Shown here: positions 31,568 through 40,345 of the stretch, one piece after another
How positions within the stretch are numbered: position 1 is the first letter of the stretch
How the letters are laid out: every line of letters begins with the position of its first letter
From: Novosphingobium sp. TH158
GTDB lineage: Bacteria; Pseudomonadota; Alphaproteobacteria; Sphingomonadales; Sphingomonadaceae
Direction of reading: 5' to 3'
NCBI RefSeq assembly: GCF_002855555.1
Contig: NZ_PKRT01000001.1
Span: 124,001-188,000 of the forward strand
Length of the DNA: 64,000 nucleotides
The notes under the pieces: generated by a model
The model's database searches: none
The model's input: only the letters and a program-made list of their open reading frames with translations
Told to the model about the DNA's origin: nothing
Made by a program: the position numbers and the translations under genes

Positions 31568-32085
31568 AGGATATGAGGATGCTGGGCATTTCGGCGGCGG
31601 TTGCGCTGCTTGCAGGGGGGCTGGTTTCCGCCCCCGCGCTTGCCGGAGACAAGAAGGAGCCAGTCGTCATCCCTAAGCCGCCGGCGGGCAAGGGCCAGAT
31701 TGTGTTCTATCGCACCGGCACGATCATGGGCGCGGCCATGGGCTGTTCGGTCAATGAAAAGGGCCAGAAGATCAGCTCGCTGGGCGCAGGGCGCTATTTC
31801 ATCCTCGTCACCGATCCGGGCCGTCACGAATACATGGTGAAGAGCGAAGCCAAGGATTTCCTGGCACTCCAGGTCGAGCCGGACGAGACCCAGTACGCTA
31901 TGTGCAAGATCAAGATGGGCATCATGGCGGGCCGGCCCGACCTGCAACCTTCGACCGAGGCCGATTTCATCAAGGCGGGCACGGACAGGCTGGTCGATGC
32001 GGAAGACATGGGCCCCGGGCCGGGTGCTCTGCGCCCTGACGAGGTGAAGGCAGCGCTGGCCGCACAGGCACCGGCCGCCAACTGA
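31564..32085 (+). CDS. Exported DUF2846-type protein
   Basis: A 173-residue protein with a signal peptide (MRMLGISAAVALLAGGLVS, cleaved after ALAG). The core KGQIVFYRTGTIMGAAMGCSVNEKGQKISSL...GRYFILVTDPGRHEYMV resembles DUF2846, a family of small exported beta-sheet proteins. Two cysteines (GCSV and AMCKI) could pair. The ATG overlaps the stop of the preceding gene (ATGA), suggesting translational coupling. Its function is unknown. Confidence 0.75.
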   Translation: MKDMRMLGISAAVALLAGGLVSAPALAGDKKEPVVIPKPPAGKGQIVFYRTGTIMGAAMGCSVNEKGQKISSLGAGRYFILVTDPGRHEYMVKSEAKDFLALQVEPDETQYAMCKIKMGIMAGRPDLQPSTEADFIKAGTDRLVDAEDMGPGPGALRPDEVKAALAAQAPAAN

Positions 32086-32101
32086 TCGAAGAGCGAGCCG
32101 G

Positions 32102-32134
32102 GCGGGGTGCTGGTCTTCGATGGCAGCGCCCCGC
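32102..32134 (+). terminator. Terminator-like stem-loop before cysS
   Basis: GCGGGGTGCTG (32102-32112) pairs with CAGCGCCCCGC (32124-32134) with one G-T wobble, an 11-bp stem with an 11-nt loop. It follows the DUF2846 gene and immediately precedes the putative cysS promoter. The T-run is weak (TTGACCTTTC). Confidence 0.6.
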
Positions 32135-32162
32135 TTGACCTTTCGCGCGCCTGCCGTAATCC
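32135..32162 (+). promoter_or_regulatory. Putative cysS promoter
   Basis: TTGACC (32135-32140), a 16-nt spacer and TAATCC (32157-32162), directly after the stem-loop and 10 nt before the cysS start. The short leader is the main reason for doubt. Confidence 0.35.
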
Positions 32163-32171
32163 GGCGCCGCC

Positions 32172-33626
32172 ATGACCGATCCAGCACCTCTCCGCCTGTT
32201 CAACAGCCTCACACGCCAGGTTGAACCGTTCCAGCCCGTCCATCCCGGAGAGGCGCGGGTCTATTCGTGCGGGCCGACGGTCTATAACTACCCGCATATC
32301 GGCAACATGCGCGCCTATGTCTTTGCCGACGTGCTGGGCCGCACGCTCAGCTTCAAGGGCTACAAGCTCACCCATGTCATCAACATCACCGATGTCGGCC
32401 ACCTGACCGACGACGCCGACGCCGGCGAGGACAAGATGGAGAAGATGGCGGCGGCGAGCGCGAAGTCGATCTGGGACATCGCCGAGCATTACAAGCAGGC
32501 CTATTGGGCAGACGTGCGCGCGCTCAACATCCGCCAGCCGGCGCAGTGGACCGTCGCCACCGATTACGTTCCGCAGATGATCGAGTTCGCCAAGGGCATT
32601 GCCGACAAGCACTGCTACGAGCTGGAATCGGGCCTCTATTTCGATGTCTCGACCGTCGCCGATTACGGGCGCCTTGCGCGCGCCGTCACCGAAGAGGGCG
32701 AGGGCCGGATCGACGAGGTGGAAGGCAAGCGCAACGCGGCTGACTTCGCCATCTGGCGCAAGACCCCGGCGGGCGAGAAGCGGCAGATGGAATGGGATTC
32801 ACCCTGGGGCCGGGGCGCGCCGGGCTGGCATCTGGAATGCTCGGTCATGTCGGGCGAGGTGCTGGGCTTCCCGTTCGACATCCACACCGGCGGCATCGAC
32901 CACCGCGAGATCCACCACCCCAACGAGATCGCCCAGAACCAGGCGCATTGCTGCACCAATGGGCTGGACGAAGCCGCCAATTCCGGCGCGAAGATCTGGA
33001 TGCACAACAACTTCCTGGTCGAGCGCTCGGGCAAGATGAGCAAGTCGTCGGGCGAGTTCTTGCGGCTGCAACTGCTGATCGACAAGGGCTATCACCCGCT
33101 CGCCTACCGCATGATGTGCCTGCAGGCGCATTACCGCAGCGAGCTGGAGTTCAGCTGGGAAGGGCTGCAGGCGGCGCTGGTGCGGCTGAAGCGCCTGCTC
33201 ATGGCTGTTGCCGGGCTGCGCGCCCAGACTGTGCCCGCCGACGTGGCCGGAGCGAAGTTCACCCCGTTCCTCGAACGCTTCGATGCCGCTGTTGCCGACG
33301 ATCTGAACACCGCCGTTGCGCTTACGGTGCTGGAAGACGTCGTTTCGCTGAAGAAGGTGGACGCGGCTGAAAAGCTCGCTGCAATTGCGGCGATGGATGC
33401 CGTCCTGGGCCTGAACCTGATGGCCACGGCGCGTGAAGACCTGCGCATCCGTCCCAAGTCTGCCACCATAGACGAAGCCGAAATCGAGGCCACGCTCGCC
33501 GCCCGCAAGGAAGCGCGCGCGGAGAAGGACTTTGCCCGTTCCGATGCCCTGCGCGACGCGCTTGCCGCCCAGGGGGTCGAGGTGATGGACGGCGATCCGC
33601 TGGGCTGGGAATGGAAGCTGGGGTGA
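32172..33626 (+). CDS. cysS: Cysteinyl-tRNA synthetase
   Basis: A 484-residue class I synthetase that loads cysteine on tRNA-Cys. The HIGH motif is in NYPHIGNMRAYVFADVL and KMSKS in GKMSKSSGEFLRL; the zinc-binding WHLECSVMSGEV and HHPNEIAQNQA segments are also present. Length is normal for the family. It ends 7 nt before the dehydrogenase gene. Confidence 0.97.
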   Translation: MTDPAPLRLFNSLTRQVEPFQPVHPGEARVYSCGPTVYNYPHIGNMRAYVFADVLGRTLSFKGYKLTHVINITDVGHLTDDADAGEDKMEKMAAASAKSIWDIAEHYKQAYWADVRALNIRQPAQWTVATDYVPQMIEFAKGIADKHCYELESGLYFDVSTVADYGRLARAVTEEGEGRIDEVEGKRNAADFAIWRKTPAGEKRQMEWDSPWGRGAPGWHLECSVMSGEVLGFPFDIHTGGIDHREIHHPNEIAQNQAHCCTNGLDEAANSGAKIWMHNNFLVERSGKMSKSSGEFLRLQLLIDKGYHPLAYRMMCLQAHYRSELEFSWEGLQAALVRLKRLLMAVAGLRAQTVPADVAGAKFTPFLERFDAAVADDLNTAVALTVLEDVVSLKKVDAAEKLAAIAAMDAVLGLNLMATAREDLRIRPKSATIDEAEIEATLAARKEARAEKDFARSDALRDALAAQGVEVMDGDPLGWEWKLG

Positions 33627-33633
33627 GGGGGCA

Positions 33634-34572
33634 ATGACCGTCGCGGTGCTCAATGGCCTGATCCGCCCGCTGCTTGAAGGGCGGCTGCCGGACTGGGTCG
33701 AACCGCGCTGGTTCCTCTCCACCAAAGAGCTGCTCGCCCTCGCGCCCGAGGCGGAGATCGGCTGGTTCGATACCTATGACCTGCCGGCCCGCGCCGAATC
33801 CGCGCGGCGGGCAGTGAAGCTCAGATGGATGAACACCCTGGGCGCCGGAGTGGAAGAACTGCCGCTCGACGTGTTCCGCACCAATGGCGTGATTCTGACC
33901 AACGGGGCGGGGATCAACGCGGTGACCATCGCCGAATATGCGGTCATGGGAATGCTGGTGATGGCCAAGGGCTACCGCCAGGTGATCCGCGCGGCTGACC
34001 GGCAGGAATGGCTGACCGATTCACCGGGCAAGGCCGAACTGCAGGGCAGCAAGGCGCTGGTGATCGGCGCGGGGGCCATCGGCGGCGGCATTGCCGAACG
34101 GCTTGCGCCCTTTGGCGTCGCGGTGACGAAGGTCCGCCGGCATCCCGGCGAGGGAGAGCTTGGCCCGGACGACTGGCGCCCCCACCTTGGCGAGTTCGAC
34201 TGGGTAATCGTGACCGCGCCTTCCACCGCCGAAACGCGGCACATGATCGGCGAAGCGGAACTGGCCGCGATGAAGGCCACCGCCGTGCTGATGAACTTCG
34301 CGCGCGGCGATCTGGTGGATCAGGAAGCGCTGGTTGCGGCGCTGAAGGGCAGGCGCATCGGCGGGGCATGGCTGGACGTGACCGATCCCGAACCGCTGCC
34401 GCCGGGCCATGAGCTGTGGACCGTGGAGAACGCGCATATCTCCATGCACCTTTCGGGCCGGGCACAGAACATGATGTTTATCCGCAGTGCAGAGCGGTTC
34501 CTTGCCAATCTTGATCGCTGGCACCGCGGCGAACCGCTGCACCATGTCGTGGACCTGGCGGCAGGCTATTGA
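33634..34572 (+). CDS. D-isomer specific 2-hydroxyacid dehydrogenase family protein
   Basis: This 312-residue protein has the NAD(P)-binding loop GAGAIGGGIAERL near 147-159. The catalytic region is LMNFARGDLVDQEALVAAL with the Arg, and NAHISMHLSGRAQN where the catalytic His is usually found. The family reduces 2-oxoacids or oxidises D-2-hydroxyacids; the substrate is unknown. It follows cysS by 7 nt and overlaps the convergent 2OG oxygenase gene by 7 nt. Confidence 0.88.
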   Translation: MTVAVLNGLIRPLLEGRLPDWVEPRWFLSTKELLALAPEAEIGWFDTYDLPARAESARRAVKLRWMNTLGAGVEELPLDVFRTNGVILTNGAGINAVTIAEYAVMGMLVMAKGYRQVIRAADRQEWLTDSPGKAELQGSKALVIGAGAIGGGIAERLAPFGVAVTKVRRHPGEGELGPDDWRPHLGEFDWVIVTAPSTAETRHMIGEAELAAMKATAVLMNFARGDLVDQEALVAALKGRRIGGAWLDVTDPEPLPPGHELWTVENAHISMHLSGRAQNMMFIRSAERFLANLDRWHRGEPLHHVVDLAAGY

Positions 34573-35183
34573 GCCTGCCCGCGCGGGCGGTGGAACCAGC
34601 AGTTCACGGCAAAGCGCGCATCTTCGAAACGGTCACCCTCCGGCGTCGAGATCGGCTTTACCTCGTGCATGGCAAAGCTGGGGAAGGCGACCAGCCGGTT
34701 GTCGGCGGGATCGATCACCAGCGGCTCTCCCGGGCCGAAGGGATAGATCGCAATCTCGCCCCCGGTGAACCGGCGCGGCGCGGCATGGAAATAGTAGACC
34801 ATGGTCAGCACGCGGTCGCTCTTCTGGTCCGCCCGGTCGGCGGCGGTGAAGGTGTCGAGATGCGGCAGGAAGAACGACCCCTGCCGGTGCGCGACCAGTT
34901 CAAGCTCTGACCGGCGCAGTTCGAACGAGGGGATGCCCAGCTGCCCGCACAGGTCTTCGCGCTGCGCCTCGAAAATGGTCGCGAAGCGTTCCTTCAGCGG
35001 GCCGAGGCCGGCTTCGCAGGCCCATGACTGGCGCGTTCCCGGCTTGTAGCCATCGCCGCCCGCATTGCGCACGCTGGTCGGCAGGAACCGGTCCTCGCTG
35101 GCAAGGGTATGGGCCAGCAGCCGATCGTGCAGGTCCTGCGGCAGGAACCCGTCGATCACCAGGTGCGGGGGATATTTCGCCAC
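34566..35183 (-). CDS. 2-oxoglutarate/Fe(II)-dependent oxygenase
   Basis: A 205-residue double-stranded beta-helix oxygenase. The iron triad is His108, Asp110 (FLPHLDTF) and His173 (AMHEVKP), with Arg190 (DARFAVN) for 2-oxoglutarate. A GTG start at 35183 is chosen because GGAGG lies just before it (CCGGAGGTTCC); upstream in-frame codons would lack a ribosome site. It is like the prolyl-4-hydroxylase branch, possibly modifying a protein. It is the only gene in this minus-strand block. Confidence 0.85.
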   Translation of the reverse strand: MAKYPPHLVIDGFLPQDLHDRLLAHTLASEDRFLPTSVRNAGGDGYKPGTRQSWACEAGLGPLKERFATIFEAQREDLCGQLGIPSFELRRSELELVAHRQGSFFLPHLDTFTAADRADQKSDRVLTMVYYFHAAPRRFTGGEIAIYPFGPGEPLVIDPADNRLVAFPSFAMHEVKPISTPEGDRFEDARFAVNCWFHRPRGQAQ

Positions 35184-35250
35184 GGAACCTCCGGATGCGC
35201 TTGCGGAAAAATGCCTAGCAGCGCGCCTGCATCGCCGCAATCGGGCGGTA

Positions 35251-35622
35251 TCACACCTCGTCCAGCAGCAGGAATTCCACCTCGATCTCGCACTGCGGCA
35301 CGGGCAGCATGGTCATCCGCACCTCGGTGACGGCGGCATCGGCGACGAGCACGCCCGAGATGTCGAATTCGTGCTCGGGAAGGGCCTCGATGAAATGCTC
35401 GGCCGCAACGATTGCTTCTGCGCCATCAAACAGCAGCGCGGCGGTGTGGCGCGATCCGCAGAAGGTGGCGCTGGCCCAGGGCCGCTCAGCATGGCGAAGC
35501 AGCTGCGCATGGCGGCCGGCCAGCGTGATCGTGCTGTCCAGCAGGCGCACCCAGGGGCCGCGCCGACGCTGGCGGCCGATGGTTTCCTGCATGCCGCGCG
35601 CCGCGTCGAGATCAATTTGCAT
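35251..35622 (-). CDS. Small protein of unknown function
   Basis: A 123-residue protein beginning MQIDLDAARGMQETIGRQRR. ATG 35622 is chosen because GGAG lies 8 nt before it; an ATG at 35637 would add five residues. The N-terminal half is basic and the C-terminal half is hydrophobic and acidic (about 80-123, VRMTMLPVPQCEIEVEFLLL). I recognise no domain. It overlaps the preceding 62-residue gene by 11 nt, so the two form a tight pair. Confidence 0.65.
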   Translation of the reverse strand: MQIDLDAARGMQETIGRQRRRGPWVRLLDSTITLAGRHAQLLRHAERPWASATFCGSRHTAALLFDGAEAIVAAEHFIEALPEHEFDISGVLVADAAVTEVRMTMLPVPQCEIEVEFLLLDEV

Positions 35623-35800
35623 TGGCCGATTCTCCATAAGTGTTCATGAAATGTTCCACCCGTTTTTCCGTTTCCGGCCGGGGTGTGCGACCATTGCGCA
35701 GGTCGCTGACGAAACGCGGATCGTGGGCGGCAAGGCGCCCGAACTTCGTCCAGGGCATGCCCGTCTGGCGAAGGAATTTTTCGATCCGGCGTATCAGCAT
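35612..35800 (-). CDS. Small HTH-like protein
   Basis: A 62-residue protein beginning MLIRRIEKFLRQTGMPWTKF. The core WTKFGRLAAHDPRFVSDLRNGRTPRPET has the spacing of a compact helix-turn-helix (first helix, GRLAAHD turn, recognition helix FVSDLRNGR), so DNA binding is plausible. AGGAG lies 6 nt before the ATG; a GTG one codon upstream is also possible. It diverges from the S24 regulator gene and shares the TAGGA-rich gap with it. Confidence 0.7.
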   Translation of the reverse strand: MLIRRIEKFLRQTGMPWTKFGRLAAHDPRFVSDLRNGRTPRPETEKRVEHFMNTYGESANAN

Positions 35801-35825
35801 CACTTTCTCCTGCGACGAGTCGGTG

Positions 35826-35894
35826 TAGGAATAATCCTGTAGCTGCCGGTCGAAATCCTACTTGTCTAGGAAAAATACATCGTCTAGGAAAAAT
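35826..35894. promoter_or_regulatory. Cluster of TAGGA/TCCTA sites in the divergent gap (likely operator)
   Basis: Between the HTH-like gene and the S24 regulator gene are TAGGA at 35826-35830, TCCTG at 35835-35839 (inverted), TCCTA at 35856-35860 (inverted), TAGGA at 35867-35871 and TAGGA at 35885-35889. The last two are inside a perfect 13-bp direct repeat, GTCTAGGAAAAAT, at 35864-35876 and 35882-35894 (18-nt period). This arrangement fits a CI/LexA-like regulator binding here and controlling both directions, but it is inference. Confidence 0.55.
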
Positions 35895-35897
35895 CGC

Positions 35898-36560
35898 ATG
35901 AACAGCGTCGATCCCCGCAGGCGACTGCTTGAACTGGCCGAGGCTTCGGGCACCAGCCTTTCGGCGCTTTCCGCAATGCTGGGGCGTAACACTACGTATT
36001 TGCAGCAATTTGTTCGCAAGGGCAGTCCGCGCAAGCTGGAGGAGAATGACCGGCGCAAGCTCTCCGCCTATTTCGGCGTGCCCGAATCGGAGCTTGGCGC
36101 GCCAGAGGAAATTTCCCGTCCCGCTCCTGCCGCCAGCCGGTCCGCCGCTTCAGTCGCCAGCCACGTTGCCGTGCCGCGCCTGCCGCTCGATGCATCGGCG
36201 GGGCAGGGGGCTTTCGTGGGCGAGGAAGTGCCGGTGGACACGATCTTCTTTTCCACCCGATGGCTGCGGGCGCAGGGCTTCGATCCGGGCAAGCTCAGCG
36301 CGATCGCCGTGGTCGGCGATTCGATGGAGCCGTTGCTGCGCGACGGAGACGATATTCTTGTCGATCATACCCCGCGCCCGCTACACGATGGCATCCACGT
36401 GGTTCGCGTGGGAGAATCGCTGCTGGTAAAGCGCGTGCAGACTGGGGCGGGGGGGAAAATCGTGCTGGAAAGCGTCAATCCCGCCTATCGCCCGATCGAG
36501 CTGTCGCTTGACGAGGTGGAAGTGGTCGGTCGCGTCGTCTGGAAGGGCGGCCGGATTTGA
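35898..36560 (+). CDS. S24-family (LexA/CI-like) transcriptional regulator
   Basis: A 220-residue protein with an N-terminal helical DNA-binding domain (about 5-50, RRRLLELAEASGTSLSALSA, then NTTYLQQFVRKGSPRKL) and a C-terminal S24 protease fold. The nucleophile is Ser142 in VVGDSMEPLLRDGD and the general base Lys178 in SLLVKRVQ. A candidate Ala-Gly cleavage site is Ala101-Gly102 (DASAGQGAF), about 40 residues before the Ser, as in LexA/CI-like repressors. It overlaps the MFS gene by 4 nt. Autocleavage and DNA-damage control are inferred. Confidence 0.88.
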   Translation: MNSVDPRRRLLELAEASGTSLSALSAMLGRNTTYLQQFVRKGSPRKLEENDRRKLSAYFGVPESELGAPEEISRPAPAASRSAASVASHVAVPRLPLDASAGQGAFVGEEVPVDTIFFSTRWLRAQGFDPGKLSAIAVVGDSMEPLLRDGDDILVDHTPRPLHDGIHVVRVGESLLVKRVQTGAGGKIVLESVNPAYRPIELSLDEVEVVGRVVWKGGRI

Positions 36561-37795
36561 CCGCGCCGCGCACCCGCACCCGGGCAGCCGTCTGGATGGT
36601 GCTGGTTGCCGCTTTTCTCGACATGATGGCCATGGGCATCGTCATGCCCGTGCTGCCCGGCCTGATCGAGGATCTGACCGGATCGGTTGCCGCAGCGAGC
36701 GTCTGGACGGGGATCGTCGGCAGCCTGTGGGCGTTGATGCAGTTCCTCTGCGCGCCGGTGCTGGGCGGCCTTTCCGATCGTTTCGGGCGCAGGCCGGTCA
36801 TTCTCATTTCCACTGCCGGACTGTCGCTGGACTGGGTGCTGATGGCGCTGGCGCCAAATCTGTGGTGGCTTGTCGCAGGGCGCATCATCGGCGGGATTAC
36901 CTCCGCCAGCGCCACCGCCCTGTTCGCCTATATGGCAGACGTGACCGCGCCGGAGCAGCGCGCCCGCGCCTTCGGGCTGATCGGCGCGGCCATCTCGGCA
37001 GGCTTTGTCCTCGGCCCTGCGCTGGGCGGCGTTCTGGGGGATATTTCTCCGCGCCTGCCGTTCTGGGTCGCGGCCGGTTTTTCCGCGGCCGCCTTCGTCT
37101 ACGGCCTTTTCGTCCTTGGCGAATCGCTTGAGCCGGCGCGCCGCAAGCCGTTCGTCTGGCGCGCCGCGAACCCGTTGGCCGCGCTGCACATGCTGGGCTC
37201 CCGCCGCGAGCTTTCGGCGCTGGCGCTCAGCGTGCTGCTGCTGACCTTTTCGCATCGCCTGTTCTTGACCGTTTTCGTGCTGTTCGCCGGGCACCGGCAC
37301 GGCCTTTCAACGCTGGAAGTCGGCGTACTCCTCACCTTTTCGAGCTTGCTCGACCTCGCCATGCAAGGCGGTGTCGTCGGCCCGGCAACGGCGCGCTTCG
37401 GCAACCGGCGGGTGACCATTGTCGGCCTGTGCGGCGGCGCGTTCAGCTTCCTGGCCATGGGCCTTGCGCCCGGCCCGGTGTGGTTCGTTGCCGCCATGGT
37501 GCCAGCCGCCCTGATGGGGCTGGCGGAGCCGACGCTGAAGGCCACGCTTTCCGGCCGTGTCCCGGAGAACGAGCAGGGCCGCTTCCAGGGCGCGATGCAA
37601 AGCCTTGCCAGCATCGCCGGGATCACCGGGCCGGTATTCTTCGGCTGGGTCTACGCGCGCTCGGCGGAAAGCGTGCCGGGGCTCAGCTTCTTCATTGCCG
37701 CAGCGATCCTGTCAGGCGCGGCTGTAGCAGCCGCCATCGGGGCAAGGGAGCCCGCGCAGGCCAACGGGGCAGGGGCCGCACCTTCGGGCAATTGA
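36557..37795 (+). CDS. MFS efflux transporter, TetA-like
   Basis: A 412-residue twelve-helix MFS transporter. The motif A is [18 protein letters not shown] between helices 2 and 3, with the TetA/DHA1-like segments [15 protein letters not shown] and [24 protein letters not shown]. It begins at TTG 36557, which overlaps the stop of the S24 gene (TTGA), so the two should be coupled. The family exports drugs or tetracycline-like compounds by proton antiport; the substrate is unknown. Its tight link to an S24 regulator is the odd point. Confidence 0.9.
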   Translation: MTAPRTRTRAAVWMVLVAAFLDMMAMGIVMPVLPGLIEDLTGSVAAASVWTGIVGSLWALMQFLCAPVLGGLSDRFGRRPVILISTAGLSLDWVLMALAPNLWWLVAGRIIGGITSASATALFAYMADVTAPEQRARAFGLIGAAISAGFVLGPALGGVLGDISPRLPFWVAAGFSAAAFVYGLFVLGESLEPARRKPFVWRAANPLAALHMLGSRRELSALALSVLLLTFSHRLFLTVFVLFAGHRHGLSTLEVGVLLTFSSLLDLAMQGGVVGPATARFGNRRVTIVGLCGGAFSFLAMGLAPGPVWFVAAMVPAALMGLAEPTLKATLSGRVPENEQGRFQGAMQSLASIAGITGPVFFGWVYARSAESVPGLSFFIAAAILSGAAVAAAIGAREPAQANGAGAAPSGN

Positions 37796-37834
37796 CGGCT
37801 TGCCCTGCGGCCCGAGCGACGGCAGAGCAGGTGC

Positions 37835-38506
37835 ATGACCAGTCCTGATGCAAGCCAGCCGCCGCTTCGTGCCGCCATCGTTCCCGTCACGCCGTTCGAG
37901 CAGAACTGCTCGCTGCTGTGGTGCACCAGCACGATGCGAGGGGTGCTGGTCGATCCGGGAGGCGATCTTGACCGGCTGAAGGCAGCCGTGGCGAAAGCCG
38001 GCATCGCGGTGGAAAAGCTGCTCGTGACGCATGGCCACATGGATCACTGCGGCATGACCGGCGTGCTGGCGCGCGATCTTGGCGTGCCGATCGAAGGCCC
38101 GCACGAGGATGACCGGTTCTGGATCGAAAGCCTCGACGATCCTTCCAAGCGCTATGGGCTGGAAGGGGAAAGCTTCGAGCCGGACCGCTGGCTGGTCGAC
38201 GGTGACACGGTGAGCTTCGGCGAGATCGAATTGCAGGTGATCCACTGCCCGGGGCATACGCCGGGCCATGTCGTGTTCTTCCACGAGCCGTCGCGGCTGG
38301 CGGTGGTTGGCGATGTGCTGTTCCAGGGATCGATCGGCCGTACCGATTTCCCGCGAGGCAACCACGATGACCTGATCGCCTCGATCACCGAAAAGCTCTG
38401 GCCACTGGGCGGGGATGTCACCTTCATCCCCGGTCATGGCCCGACGAGCACCTTCGGCCACGAAAGGCTGACGAACCCCTTCGTGGCCGACAAGCGCTTC
38501 GGCTGA
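37835..38506 (+). CDS. MBL-fold hydrolase, glyoxalase II-like
   Basis: A 223-residue metallo-beta-lactamase fold protein. The zinc site is His-x-His-x-Asp-His in LVTHGHMDHCGMTG, with HCPGHTPGHVVFF supplying further ligands and GDVLFQGSIGRTDFPRG typical of the glyoxalase II/YcbL branch. It probably hydrolyses a thioester or phosphoester; the substrate is not known. It begins about 40 nt after the MFS gene and is 1 nt from the convergent MAPEG gene. Confidence 0.88.
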   Translation: MTSPDASQPPLRAAIVPVTPFEQNCSLLWCTSTMRGVLVDPGGDLDRLKAAVAKAGIAVEKLLVTHGHMDHCGMTGVLARDLGVPIEGPHEDDRFWIESLDDPSKRYGLEGESFEPDRWLVDGDTVSFGEIELQVIHCPGHTPGHVVFFHEPSRLAVVGDVLFQGSIGRTDFPRGNHDDLIASITEKLWPLGGDVTFIPGHGPTSTFGHERLTNPFVADKRFG

Positions 38507-38507
38507 C

Positions 38508-38903
38508 CTACATCTTGCCCAGCGACGCCATCACGGCGACGACGACGAGAACAATGCTCATCAGCATGGCGGTGATTACGCCGATGGGGCGACCAGCCTT
38601 AAACGGGCCATCCATGCCGATGGCGTGACAGATGCGCCCGATCATGAAGACCGCGCCTGCCGGGGCGAGCCAGGCGCCGCCCTTGCCGGCCAGCTCCACC
38701 AGGCCGATGCCAATGAGAATCAGCGGCGTCTGCTCGACGAAATTCAGCTGCGCGCGCATCCGGCGCATGATCATTTCATTGCCGCCATCGCCGACCGAGA
38801 CATTGTGGGCGTGGCGCAGCTTGCCGATGCGCATGCCCAGCCAGAAATTGACGACCAGCGCGGCAGCCGCAAGGCACAGCGTGGTCGGAAGCAAAACGTT
38901 CAT
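38508..38903 (-). CDS. MAPEG-family membrane protein
   Basis: A 131-residue membrane protein with four hydrophobic segments. The signature block, HAHNVSVGDGGNEMIMRRMR followed by AQLNFVEQTPLILIGIGLVEL, matches the MAPEG family (membrane-associated eicosanoid and glutathione metabolism proteins). Bacterial members have unclear roles. A strong ribosome site (GGGGGAG, 7 nt before the ATG) supports the start. Confidence 0.88.
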   Translation of the reverse strand: MNVLLPTTLCLAAAALVVNFWLGMRIGKLRHAHNVSVGDGGNEMIMRRMRAQLNFVEQTPLILIGIGLVELAGKGGAWLAPAGAVFMIGRICHAIGMDGPFKAGRPIGVITAMLMSIVLVVVAVMASLGKM

Positions 38904-38965
38904 GGATATTCTCCCCCTTAGTCGTTACCCGAAAGGTCGCTCGAACCTAGCCCAATCCAAGCGGG

Positions 38966-38993
38966 TTGCAACGGCGCTGAAATAGTCTATAGG
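38966..38993 (+). promoter_or_regulatory. Likely promoter for rpmF-plsX-fabH
   Basis: TTGCAA (38966-38971), a 16-nt spacer and TATAGG (38988-38993), 81 nt before the rpmF ATG in the divergent gap after the MAPEG gene. The rest of the 170-nt gap shows nothing else. It matches the same TTGCA-N17-TAT form seen before atpH and ihfA. Confidence 0.5.
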
Positions 38994-39073
38994 CGCGCCT
39001 TCGCTGTCGCCGGTCCTTTGGTCCACGGGCGGCAAACCGACCCATATTCGTATTTGCAGGAACAGGTGCCGCA

Positions 39074-39253
39074 ATGGCTGTCCCCAAAAGAAAAGTTTCG
39101 CCGTCCCGCCGGGGCATGCGCCGCAGCCACGATGCGCTGAAGGCCGAAGCCTTCCACGAATGCGGCAACTGCGGTGAGCTGAAGCGTCCGCACCACATGT
39201 GCAATGCTTGCGGCCACTACAACGGGCGCGAGATCGTCGCTGCCGGGCTCTAA
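39074..39253 (+). CDS. rpmF: 50S ribosomal protein L32
   Basis: A 59-residue ribosomal protein beginning [20 protein letters not shown]. The four zinc-ribbon cysteines are in ECGNCGELK and [10 protein letters not shown]. It is part of the large subunit and is commonly the first gene before plsX and fabH, linking ribosome and lipid synthesis. Confidence 0.97.
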   Translation: MAVPKRKVSPSRRGMRRSHDALKAEAFHECGNCGELKRPHHMCNACGHYNGREIVAAGL

Positions 39254-39280
39254 GCCCGAAATCCGGGGGGAATTCCGCAC

Positions 39281-40345
39281 ATGAGCCTGCCGCGTATCGC
39301 CGTCGATGCGATGGGCGGCGATGAGGGCGTGCGCGTGATGGTCGAAGGCGCGGCACTGGCCCGTCGTCGCCACGAAGGATTCAAGTTCCTGCTGGTGGGT
39401 GATGAGGTGCGGATCAAGGCCGCGCTTGAAAATCACCCCAACCTGCGCGCCGCCAGCGAAATCCTCCACGCGCCCGAGACGATCTCGGGCGAGGAAAAGC
39501 CCAGCCAGGCGCTGCGCCGCGCGAAAAACACGTCGATGGGCATGGCGGTGAACGCCGTGAAGGCCGGCCATGCCGGCGCCGCAGTCAGCGCCGGCAATAC
39601 CGGCGCGCTGATGGCCATTTCCAAGCTGGCGCTGCGTACCATGCCGGGGATTGACCGGCCCGCGCTTGCCGCCCTGCTGCCGACCCTTGGCGAAAACGAC
39701 GTCATCATGCTCGACCTCGGCGCCAATACCGAGTGCGACGCCCGCAACCTGGTCCAGTTCGCGATCATGGGCGCGGCCTATTCCCGGATCGTCACCGACC
39801 TCGACAGCCCGCGCGTCCGCCTGCTCAACATCGGCACGGAAGAGACCAAGGGCACCGAATCGCTGCGCGAAGCGGCAGCCATGCTGAACCGCGCCTCTGA
39901 CGAACTGGCGATGACCTTCGACGGCTTCACCGAGGCCGACAAGATCTGCCGGGGCGATGTCGATGTCGTCGTCAGCGACGGCTTTTCCGGCAATATCGCC
40001 CTTAAGGCAGTGGAAGGTACGGCCCGCTTTGTCGGTGACCTGCTGAAGCGCGCCTTCACCAGCTCGCTGCGTTCGAAGTTCGGCTTCCTCGTCTCTCGTC
40101 CGGCGACCGAGCTGCTCAAGGGGCATCTCGATCCGAACAATCATAACGGCGCGGTATTCCTCGGCCTCAACGGGGTGGTGGTGAAAAGCCATGGCTCGGC
40201 TTCGGCGCTGGGTGTCGCCAATGCCGTCCACGTCACCGCGCGCCTGCTTGAGGAAAACCTGATCGAGCGTATTTCAGGTGACCTGGCCAGGCTCGGCGCC
40301 GATAACCTGCGTAATGGACACGCACCGAAGGGAGTGAGCGAATGA
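39281..40345 (+). CDS. plsX: Phosphate acyltransferase PlsX
   Basis: A 354-residue acyl-ACP:phosphate acyltransferase that makes acyl-phosphate for phospholipid synthesis. The N-terminal [19 protein letters not shown] and the [18 protein letters not shown] loop are diagnostic. It begins 27 nt after rpmF and overlaps fabH by 4 nt (ATGA). Confidence 0.97.
   Translation: MSLPRIAVDAMGGDEGVRVMVEGAALARRRHEGFKFLLVGDEVRIKAALENHPNLRAASEILHAPETISGEEKPSQALRRAKNTSMGMAVNAVKAGHAGAAVSAGNTGALMAISKLALRTMPGIDRPALAALLPTLGENDVIMLDLGANTECDARNLVQFAIMGAAYSRIVTDLDSPRVRLLNIGTEETKGTESLREAAAMLNRASDELAMTFDGFTEADKICRGDVDVVVSDGFSGNIALKAVEGTARFVGDLLKRAFTSSLRSKFGFLVSRPATELLKGHLDPNNHNGAVFLGLNGVVVKSHGSASALGVANAVHVTARLLEENLIERISGDLARLGADNLRNGHAPKGVSE

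Noticed and set aside
35251-35800. The two small minus-strand genes as a toxin-antitoxin pair
   Set aside because: The overlap and sizes fit, but neither protein shows a known toxin or antitoxin domain, and the HTH-like protein precedes a larger unknown with no nuclease-like residues. I kept them as unknowns.
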